DNA of 64,000 nucleotides from Atherix ibis (lineage: Eukaryota; Arthropoda; Insecta; Diptera; Athericidae), in contig OY282605.1 in assembly GCA_958298945.1 (NCBI GenBank), forward strand, positions 111,596,267-111,660,266, given 5' to 3'. Under the pieces are notes generated by a model. That model was not told the origin of the DNA. It did no database searches and saw only the letters and a list, made by a program, of their open reading frames with translations. The position numbers and the translations under genes are program-made. Shown here piece after piece: positions 12,901 to 24,900 of the stretch (the stretch's first letter is position 1; the number at the start of each line of letters is the position of its first letter).

Positions 12901-15900
12901 ACACTAATACAATATAAAATAACAAAAATATTTGCAAAAATGTGGGTGGTTCCAAACAGTTATCGGACAGTGTAATGTGATGGCCCTAATTTTGTGTGTT
13001 TGGGAAATTTATTTATGTATAAAAGATTAGGATTTGTTGAATCTATGCCATCGATGTTGGATAATACATCACAATCTGTAGTTTTAATGATAACTCAGGT
13101 ATTTTCAATTGAGTCTTAATCTGGATTATATGGCGGCAATTTGTTTTACTTTCTGGTAGATATTATTGTAAACGTATGAAATGAATAGTGTATGTTCAAA
13201 TAATTTTTTGGAGTGATAAGAAATGTATCAGTAATAATTGAAAAAAAACACAAAGTTTTTACATTTTTAGCTTCATGTATTTTTTGTATATAATAACGCC
13301 GATGTCAGTTGTATTTTTAAAAATATACAATAACTTTCGACTTATTGTATCGTTCTTCTCGCAGAAAATGTCTGCGAAAATATCGTTCTTCTCGCAGAAA
13401 ATGCAACTTTTGACATTTTTAATTTAACTGATTATATGTTCTATTTCGAAATCAAAAATTAGACTTGCTGGTTGAAGAATAATTTTTTCTATTGTATTTA
13501 TACAACATGCTCAAAAATACAATTAATAATTCAATAACAGAAAGGATATGAGAATGTGTACAAATAAGGGCATGAAATGAATGCTAATCCTTCCATAAAT
13601 AAAATACAGGCACGAAAATAGAATGAACTCATAGTAGTTATCCTGGCAATAAAAAATCAACAGCAGAAAAGCTGTTTTTATCGCAACAGAAGTAAAACAT
13701 ATCCGGAAAATATTCAATTTTAAATAATATTTTTATTTAAAATTAAAATAAAGTCATTCTTTCTTGAAATATATTGTAGAGACTTTCTCATTTATGAATG
13801 GAAAACAATATTGGGCAAATGTTTACCATGACTACGTTTACAGACATCGGTCCTTTCAACAAAATTATCGATCACATTTTTGCATAATTGTGGCTCTATT
13901 TCACTGATGACGTGCTTGATATTGATTTTGAGCTCTTGAATTGTCTGTGGACTATTCTTATAAACCTTATCTTTTACCACAGTCCCACAAAAAGAACAGT
14001 TTTGCAATATATTACACTGATCGTATGATTGCACGATATTTGCGCGTGAACGCGCAATTTTTGCTCGTCAGTAGCATGGAGAAGGGAAAATTGAGCGTAT
14101 CTATACATGATTTAATCGTGTGTGCGCGTAGATATATTACATATGACGTCGTTCATGTTGTTCGTTGCGAACTCTTCATTGGCGTGCAATCCTATGCCTG
14201 CATATTCATTCTGTCGTATTTATTTTATATAATTGTATTTAATTTATGACTTTAATATTTATTATATAAAATATAAAGCTATTTTTTCATATTCAATGTA
14301 AGATTATCTGAAAATTTTTAAAAAAAAAGTAGCAAAAACTAGTGTCGTATAGTGTTTAGCGAAAAATTGTTCACGTATAAATTTTTAAATAAGTTTAATA
14401 TAAATAACAGTGCCAATGGAACATGAAATATTAATGTTGAAATTAATATTGAATTAAATGTTTACTCAAACAAATAAACGAATTGAAATAATCAAAACAA
14501 ATAAATAAATGTGAAAACGTCATTCATAATACAAAGTAAATAAATTAAGAACAGCAGCGACCAACTGCATACACATATCTCACCAATCAAAAATGTACAA
14601 GCCATCACGTTATCAAAAATGTATTTCAACATGTTAGAATTAGTTTTTGCTCGCCTAAATTGCACGTGCACCACAATTAATTATTCTTGCAGATGTGAAA
14701 TACACAAACTTTTTTTACGGCAAACCTGCACAATCCTATGCACGCGTAAAATGCGTACGTGCTCGCGCATATATTACAATACACTGTCAGACGCGCATAA
14801 AGGAGAAATTTGACGTTTAGATTATCAATTAGACAAACAGTGTAATCTAAGCTTTATTCTAAACGATGTATTTCATCGTTAAATTGTGTGATAAAGCTCA
14901 CCATGCAGTGATACGTTATGAATGTTATCGATGGTCATTAATTGCTCTTTGATTTTCAGATGCCTAAATGCGATAATTTTGCTCGTTACTCATAACACTC
15001 GTTATTCGCAATATAGACATCTTATTGAGAAAATGATATTCGTACGGGAATATTGTTTTTTCTTAAAAACTCTGGTTTCACAGATCGATCATTTTTATAA
15101 TGAATTTGAATTATTTTAATACGATTCTTGAGCAAAATTGAAGACATTATAACAAACAGTAAATCTTCTACTGCATACATGTCAAAAAACTGAAAAACAG
15201 AACTATCAACATAGCCGAATTCAACTCTAATGCAAAAAATTTCTAATTGGTAGACTCTAACATATATTATTGGTAATGTATAATTTAGCTCATAGTAAAT
15301 TTTAAAAGTTCGCTTTTACTGCTGCTGTAAATATTTTATTCGCAATTTACACAAGTGGTCATTTTTTATTAATACTTTTATGTGGAAAAAATCTAAGAAT
15401 ACATTTTTACTCCTGCGGCACTAAAGGTAAATAATCTTTTTTCCAATGAAACCATATTTGTTTCTTTCTAAATTCAGTTTTTTATTTAATAGTGCATTCT
15501 AGATAAATGATATGAAAAAGCACACAAATTGGACGTACAAGAACACTTTTATGAATTTTCTACAAACTTTTTCTATAAATAAATCGACCACATTCAATGA
15601 TTAATTCAACTAAAAATATTCTTATTAATGTGCTTCAATCTATTCAACGACTGAAAACTTTTTATTCATCAATTTTTCTTTCATTCTCCAGAGTTCTATT
15701 CACACACATACATGCGCGCATTCATACCCGATCATTTAAAATGATTTATTTCTGAAGGCGTTCTTCAATTTTGAAATTGTGTAATTCAAAATGGACTATT
15801 GGTGTACGAGCAATTGTCGCAATTCCTCTAGGTTAATGGGTTACTCTTCATTTTTCTTTTAACTCAATTGTGTGCAATGGAATTTCGCGCTTTTATTGAA

Positions 15901-18900
15901 TATACTGATGATGTGTAAAAATATAAAAATATCTTCTCATGGAGTATGTTGTTTTTTATTGATTTAAAACTGTTATTACTCGTAATTGTTTTATGAATGA
16001 TAAATTTTGTTGACATCGCATGTAATAGCTTTATAAAGACAGTAAAAATAATACAAACACGAACGAAAGCTTTTAGTAGTTGGTGGCAATTCAAAGTGTA
16101 ATATTTTCATAATCAAAGTGCACGCTACATTGGCTTATAAATTTTATATAAGGTTTTTCAATAAGAGTGATATGATTTCTAAGTGACGTTTCGGCCATTT
16201 GTAATATGTCATGATCTGTCTTCTTTTCTTCATTGTATTCAGTAATGTTTACAATTTCATCATGGAGAGATATGCACAAGAACAACGTTTATAAATTATT
16301 CAATTTTATTATCAAAATAATCGTTCTCCAATTTAACAAAATCATCTTCTCCGATGAGGCTCACTTTCATCTGAGTGATGCGGTAAATAAACAAAACTGT
16401 CGATTCTGGTGCGAAGAAAATCCACAAATTATTCATGAACACCCATTACATTCACCTAAATTGACAGTTTGGCGTGGTTTTTCGTCTGGTGGAATCATAA
16501 ATGAAGCTGGTAACACCGTTACTGTTAATGGAGAACGGTATAGATCGATGATAACTAACTTTTTATGCCCGAAATTGGAAGAAGTTGGTCTTGACAACAT
16601 CTGGTTCCAATAAGACGGGGCTACGTGCAACAACCGAATTATTGCGAGAAAAGTTTGGAGATGCGATTATTTCAAGAAATTGTAACATTGAATGGCCTCC
16701 AAGAAGTTGTGATTTAACACCATTAGACTATTTCTTGTGGGGTTATTTGAAGTCATTGGTCTTTACCAATAAACCACACTCTCTTCAAGCTTTAGAAGTC
16801 AATATTGAACGTGCTATTCATGACATACGACTTGATTTAGTGAAAAAATTGGTCGAAAATTGGGTTCATCGAATTCGTTCCTGCAAAAGAAATCGTGGAG
16901 GCCATTTGAATGACGTTGTATTCAGAACTTAATTGTATCGATTGTACTTCACATTAAATAAAAAAATTTGAATTTCCTTAACAATTAGTGTGGTTTTTTT
17001 TAAAAAGAAATCATATCACTCCTTTTGAAAAATCACACATTAGAGATTTAGAGGTTGAGAAAAAAAAACATTTCTTATTGCTAGAAGTATAATATTTTAA
17101 TAATAAGCTTTTACATTTTAATTGATGATATAATATTTTAATAATAAGCTTTTATTTTTAATTGATGATAAATTTTGCGTAATACTGGTTGTTCTTAAGA
17201 TAAGTTGACAATTTATTTTTCATAACTTGTGCAATATGTATGGAAAATAATATCGGCTAATTGGCTACCACTGACCTTATAGCAAATGTCTGCTCTTTTG
17301 GCGCGACTTTTCAACACACTTTTGTCAGCGTTAATTTCAATTATTGCATGGCATATGTGTATGTTTTCTGAAAGTGGTTAAATACCTTCCATTTAAGTAA
17401 CCGCACAGGAAGAAATAGAGAGTGGTTAATACTAGCACTTCTCAAGATTATTCGGTTAGGGAATATCTGTCGTAGACTCCAATGTCTGACATTATATGTC
17501 GCCAAATCCCAATTTGTCGAATTCACTGATATAAATCATCGTAACAGCATTACCAGCAGCTTCATCAAAGAAGTACAGACCAATGACACCTTCGGATCAA
17601 ACGGAGGTCCTCTTTGGAGGTGTCCAATAATATTATCTCCTTCAAAGTAGTTCCCTTATGGAGCTATAGATGGACGGAGGCGTCGTTTCTACTCTTTGTA
17701 GCAGATAACATCGAAGTGCTAAGATGACGTTCTTTTAATTTTTTTTTTGGTTTTGGCAAACAAAAAGAAGCAATTAGGTAAATAGGGTACTAATGAACCA
17801 CAGGCATCTCTTCTTTCGATAACGACTCGATGACGTAGATGCCGCTGTGACAGGGGGCGTTGTTATGATGGAGCATCCAGGTGTCTGCAATGTCAAATCT
17901 GACGGAAAAATCCTCCTTTCTAAACCTTTCAAGGAGCTTCAATGTTAATCGACGGTTTGACTTCAAAAAGACCCTCTCTCGTACTATATTTTCGTCAGTT
18001 TTTGAGGTTGAATGCCGTTTCGACGGCCTGAACGATGTTCGTTTTCCACTGCTGTATTACTTCTGCATTCTACAAAACCGAAAGACTGCTGCTTTTTATA
18101 AGAAATGTTGCTATATAATCGTTGCAACTTTTTGTAAGTGAGACTCGAGGATTCCCCAAGCTTAACGCAGTATTTAATGGCACATCGTTACTCCAAATTT
18201 TGCAGTTGCATTTTCCGTACCGCACTTCAAAAACACAACATAACTCATTACGCTCTATGGCAAAATGTGCTACGTCTCATTATCAATTTCCTGTAAAAAT
18301 CAATGTCTTGTCTATGCAGTTCTAAAATGCTTTCGGTACATTGCCTTCGGCGCATGTGATTTATGGGTTGAAGTTCCTAGTATCACATGAATTTTCTACT
18401 AGTACAAATTTAAATTTATTAATTATTAACTAGATCACAATAGACGTATTGGAGTAAGCTGCTCCAATATTGAGAGTAATATTTTTAATATATCTTTTCT
18501 GAAACATCGTTGGGACTAAAAGGTCGTATCGGTTTCGAAACGCTTAGGGAATGATAGTCTTTTTTAAATAATGCATTTTATTCTAATAAATACACAATTT
18601 TGTAGGCTGGATTTAATCATTTCTAATTCAGAGAAAAGAAAAAAAAATAATATTCTGAGTACCTACGGACAAACTCACCAAGAATTGAACTATCCTCAAC
18701 AGCAAGGATACTACAGATAGGATGGAGACAGTATTTTATCAATAAAAATAATAACATTCCTTCAAAAATTTATAGATTGAAATGAACAAAATAAATTACA
18801 AAAAAATAGGTTATATGCTCACCAAAAAATAATGCTCTAAAAAATGCCGACATATTCAGTGAATGGAAAGTCCAGCTTTTATTGGTCCAATTTATGAGTT

Positions 18901-21900
18901 ATTCTCTAAAGAGTGAAAAGTTCTCCATTCTACATCGTATATTAACAAAGCTTTTTAACATATTTTCAAAAGGTTATTAGCGGTTCTGACAATATCGAAT
19001 CAAATTATTAATTTCTAAATAATAAGAAATTTTCATAACCTCGACTATCGTTTTCATAAATTAAAAAAGTTTGCTTTTGTGTTGCTCCGCTAATCAGAAA
19101 GTATGCTAATGCGTATGCAAACTCCTCTGATAGCTCCAACACTACTCGTAGTTAGCGAACACCGCCGATACAATACAAAAACCGATTCGTACCATAGATA
19201 CGAGTGAGTACGTACTCATATTTGCAGTGCATTTAAATAGAATTCGCTAAAATAAGTCAATCTAGACGAACCGGTCAGTCTAGAAAAAATTATTGTGAAT
19301 AAAATCCGAAAGCATTGTATTTAAAAAGAACATTTTTTATTATTACCAGATGTGTTAACATACGAGTATACTATATACGAGTATGTATGTGTATGTACCC
19401 CAGTGAGTACGATTTATGCATTAAATTGATGGCGTAATTGATATACTTGTTATTTGACTTTTAAATTAAATCAAACTGAAAATCAAATCGAAATCATTTA
19501 ATCAACATCAATAAACATTTAACTATGTTGCCAAATTCCTTTATTTTCCAGCCTTTATTTCATTTCATTTCTCTCAATCTGTCTCTATAAAACTCCTTTA
19601 TAACTCGTACAAATTTAATGTAATCAGTGTGGTTTTTATAGTTTTTTTTATATCATATCTACTTATTATATAATAACATTAGATGGAAATCGTCACGAAT
19701 AGGTGCATTTATTTGGTCATTAGTTAATCAAATAAAATTTTGTAAATATTTAATTTTCGCTTACATGGATTAAACTCGATATGGAGATTCCGTAGCTTGC
19801 GTACATACGAACGAGTTAATATGTATTTACATAGTATGCCAGTACGTGGAATATTTACTAATGCATATAGTATACGAGGTTTGTTCAAAAAGTATCGCGA
19901 ATTTTGAATTTCGGCGGGTTACGTATATTCGATTTTCGATTTTTTGTGGCGTTATGTTGGTACTCATGTCTCTCACTTATGCCGAAAAATTCAGCCATTT
20001 TGAATGTTCAGTTAATTTTTGACAGTTGCTCTGCTTGCACGTGTTTTGGCTCGTCTTCGATTTTTGCCCATTCCCAAAAATGGATCAAAAGATCAAAAGA
20101 ATTGCGCGAGCAAGGGTGTTATCATGGTGCAAAAGCCAATTTTTGTTCTTCCACAAATCCGAGCGTTTCTGGCGGATTGCTTCGCGCAACTTGTGCATAA
20201 CTTACAGGTAATATTCCTTATTGACCGTTCTACCCTGTGGCAAGAACTCATGATGCATCACGCTCCTGCAATCGAAGAAAACTGTAAACAAAACCTTCAC
20301 ATTCGACCGAACTCGGCGCGCTTTTTCCGGTCTTGGCTCGTGCGGCAGCTTCCATTGGGATGATTGAGTTTTGGTTTTCACGTCATAACCATAAACCAAT
20401 GATTTGTCACCAGTTATGACCCTCTGGAGCAAATTTGGGTCTTCGCGGACAGAGTCCAACAGCTCCTTAGCAATGTTAATGTGATGCTGTTTTTGGTCGT
20501 TTAGTGACAAATATTTTTCTAAAAAAAATTCTTTTCAAGGAATACTTAAGCTTAGATTACAGCGTGCGTTTAATAGACGATTTTCTCTTGCCAAAGGTTC
20601 GCTGTCAAATAATTTAACTCTACGAAAAGTTCGCCATTGTATTATATTCCACTATATACTGATCGTGAAATAGACAAACTTTGTTTACGGCGACTCTGCA
20701 CAATCGCATTCACGCGCAAAGTACGTGAGTGCTCGCCCATATATTACACTGTCAAACGCGCAAAAAAGAAGAAATTTGAAGTTTATATCGTCAATTAGAC
20801 GAACAGTGTAATCTAAGTTTTATTCTAAACGATGTATTTCAAATTTTCAGAGTATTTTTTACAATAATCCGTAATCTTTGCGAGATGGGTAAACAGATGC
20901 CCTTTCATTCTATTCTCAATCTGCTGACTAAATATTCGTCTATAATGTTAGTAATACAATTGCAACTGCAATTGAAAACTCCATCCAGTCGGATTTGTCA
21001 AAATTTCAAACCCTTCACAGTCTTATGGGAATGCCCAACTCTCTGACTGTTTTATCGCCGAAATTTACTTTAATTTTGCAGTTGTACATGTAGTCCAAGT
21101 ACTGCCATATATTTCATTGTTTTGTTTCATGGCAGGATTGTTGTTCTACAGTTGAAATTGAAATAGAAAATAAGGTCAGTGAATACATATTAATATAATA
21201 AATTAAACATTATAAATAATAAATTTTGCTGAATTTTGTCGAATTTCGTAAATTTTTGACACAATTAGCAGTTCAGTTTTCAGTTTCGGTAGGAATCCTA
21301 CAATAAGAGTCAAAAATTATGAATTCCAATATGCCACGTCAAAATATGTTACACATTTTAATTCTAGTAACTAATTTTTATATTTTTTCAAATCTTTTTT
21401 TCTATTTATTAATCAACGAAATTATTTTCTACCTTCTTTACAATTTTTTTGGTCGGTTAATTATTCGACCTTTTTTTAGAGAAAAGATATTATATTGAAT
21501 GTAATGTTAAAGTTAATCTGCTTATTTAACTTAGCTTTCAACATTATTTTAAGAAGATCAACTTTTTGAAGTAAGTACGTAAATTTTATAAACTTTTTTG
21601 TAAAAACAAAAATTTGAAGAGCTTTTAGCATTTTGATCTTCAGTAATCACACGGAATATACTAAATTTATGTTAAGAACGCTTATCAATATAGACGAGAA
21701 CAATTATGCTCAAAACTCTGTTTAATACACTTTTGCTAATTCAATATTAGGACTACCAAAATTTTAATACTAAAACAAAATGAATTTATTAGTTATAAAT
21801 TGTAAATCAATATAAAAATTTAATTAAAATAAAATATCAAAATGTTTTTTGCATTTAATTGCATACACATAGATGCACGTGAGAAAAAAGCAAATATCAT

Positions 21901-24900
21901 GACTTTCAAAAACTTATGAACAATACTGTATACGTGTATGTATTCGTACAATTTACGAACGTTAAGAACATACATTCAGATGATCATTATTCATTTGATA
22001 AATAAATTTTTACCAATTAGATGTACTGCTAAGAATAAAAAAAATAAAAAAATGGCTAAATGTGAAATTAAGACGCGCCCGTATATTGTGTATACGTACC
22101 AACAAAAAAAAATGCAATTAAAAGTTTGAAAAGAAAATGAACACGGTCGGCATATGCTCTTGCTGCTCCGGCTGTTTTGGTTATTTTTTCTAATGTTTAT
22201 TGCGCAAAAGTAGGTGATATTGTTTGATTGGTGTATAAAGTGCACAGTGCTGTTGATTTTTGCAATCGTATGTTCCGAGGTCAAAGGTTGACTTCGTTGA
22301 ATTTCTATCATATATGAATATGCACAATCGCATACTTACGTACAAGCATAGTTTAAAAAGCTTGTTCGATGAGAACATGGAAAAGATAGAAAGAAAGATT
22401 CTCTTATTTGCATTCCTTTTGCATGATTAAATAGAAGTATAAATATGAAATTTGAGTATTATAAGCTAATTAGTTTATGAGGTGCTGTTTATTAAACAAA
22501 TTAATCTGAAAGTAGCTTCTTTGATATCATAAAGTTCCCTAAGAAAATCATAAATAATTTTGAAAAGAGGATTTTGATTTTTTGGTAATAAATATAGGGT
22601 TTTCCAAATCTTTCTTTTCAAAATCATATCACTCTTTTTGGAAAACTTCTTCCTATTTCGGGCATAAAAAGTTAGTTATCATCGATCTTTACCGTTCTGC
22701 ATTGACAGCAACGGTGCTACCAGCTTCATTTATGATTCCACCAGACGAAAAACCACACCAAACTGTCAATTTAGGTGAATGTAATTGGTGTTCATGAATA
22801 ATTTGTGGATTTTCCTCGCACCAGAATCGACAGTTTTGTTTATTTACCGCACCACTCAGATGAAAACGAGCGCACGAAAAGTTGCAATTGGAGAACGATT
22901 ATTTTGATAATAAAATTGAATAATTTATAAACGTTGTTGTTGCGTATATCTCTCCATGATGAAATTGTAAACATTACTGAATACAATGAAAGAAAAAGAC
23001 AGATCATGAGATATTATAAATGGAGGAAACGTCACTTAGAAATCATATCACTCTTATTGGAAAACCCTATACTTGTCATGGGAAAATCCACAATTTAAAA
23101 CTGGCATGGTCTATTCCTCATATATGGTTGTAGAAGTTGAAATTCTTGTGCTAAAATATCTATTGTACTTTCCACGAGAAAATAAGGCACGTTATCTAGG
23201 ACTGTACATCAACAAAAGCTTAACATACGTGTATTAACGGACGATACAAGCACAATAATAATGCGATTCGTAGAAACTAGATAAAAGCTATCAATGGACT
23301 GCAAATGACTACTTTACAATAAAGTACTAAAGCCAATTTGGACGTCGTATAGACTTGAACTTTGGGGTTCTTAAATCCTCAACGACCTTTTCAGAAAAAA
23401 TTCCCAACGCCTTTTCGGAAAGTAGATGTCTACAATCATATCAGGCAGGAAAACATCGATAAGTGTTCATTCATTCGTCATATTTTCGCGTCAATGTTGT
23501 GTCCTTGTTAGAAAATATGCTTGTTACAACACATGTAGTTGTATATATCTATAAAAATTATTAGAAACATTACAGGAATGGTAAAAGCATTTGTCACAAC
23601 CATTTTGAATGTCATAAAAAAAATATCCTGATGAAACGAAAAATAGCGCAAGATAACTACTCAGGATGATATTAGCATACCCAGAGCAATAGCGACTTCA
23701 TGTGATTCTTAAACTTCTGTAGGGGCAAACAAATGAAATTTTATAATTGAAGTACGGATGATAACCCTCTTAAAAAAATTTAAGGTGACAAACCCTATTC
23801 AAAATGTATCAGCTACAAATTTTAAGGATACACAGAAGATAATACAAGTAGTGAGGCACAATTTACGCTATTTTGATGAATTATCATAGGAAACTATGAA
23901 ACGAAAAAAAGTTTACATTATTAATGAACAACGCCATCGGTTGCAATTTTACACCTTATATTCCCGATCGAATTATTAGCAACATTACTTCCCATCCCAA
24001 CCCTAGGACGCATATTTTGACCTATCCTTATATTTTTAAATTTTAAATAAATTTGATTGAATATTGATCTAATGACCATGCCTAAGATTTTAAGCTGCTG
24101 GGATGGTAACGTTAATGAACATGTTTTTGTACTATTCTTATCTAATTATGTTTAGATAAACATCTCGGTGTGTGTCAAATTCACTATTGATCTGGGATTA
24201 TTTTGTAATTAGTGCAGAACATAACTATTTATAACTAACATATTACCAATTTAATTTCGATATTTAAGTACTTTCCTTTTAAAATTTAGATGATCGCATG
24301 TTTATTTTACACATAATGGTTCTGATATTTGAAATTTCCCCTTCTATAGGGGAAACTTTTAACCAATATTCACGAGTTTTCTACATTTGAAAAAAATTCA
24401 ATTCAATAAAAAAAAAGCCAAATTTTCAAGATATTTCGACTATTTTCAAATTTTTATTTCGATTAAGGTCCTTTTTTTAGAGTTCGCAACTGTTGTGGTT
24501 TTTTAAACTGAAAGCAAACATAAAACGCATCGTGAGCAAACATCGGATATTTTTATTGATAATAGATGTTGAATGTATTAAAATTATCCATGAAAAGCAA
24601 TATCATTCATATAACCACCCACTACAACTCAGTTTGCAGGCCTGCTTCCGAACATCGAAAAGTGGATCAACGGCCTTAATTTATTGTTGAATGTTGTTCC
24701 TTAGGTCTTGAATTGTACTTGGATGATTGGCATACATGTTTGCCAAAGAAAAAATTTCAGCGGTGTCAAATCGCAGGATCTTCGCGACCAACTCACATCA
24801 GCGTTTTCAGAGATAATCCGATGTTTTAACGTTGACACCAAAGCTTATTCACATTCAATTCATTTAATTTTCGCCACAAAAAGTTGGTTAACATGTCACG

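Noticed and set aside
16433..16633. 66-codon minus-strand frame and its match at 22582-22797 (+)
   Set aside because: Both are antisense shadows of the transposase. They recur only because the transposon is repeated.
20019..20363. Plus-strand frame of 114 codons
   Set aside because: It is the antisense of a mariner transposase fragment. The opposite strand carries the recognisable motifs.
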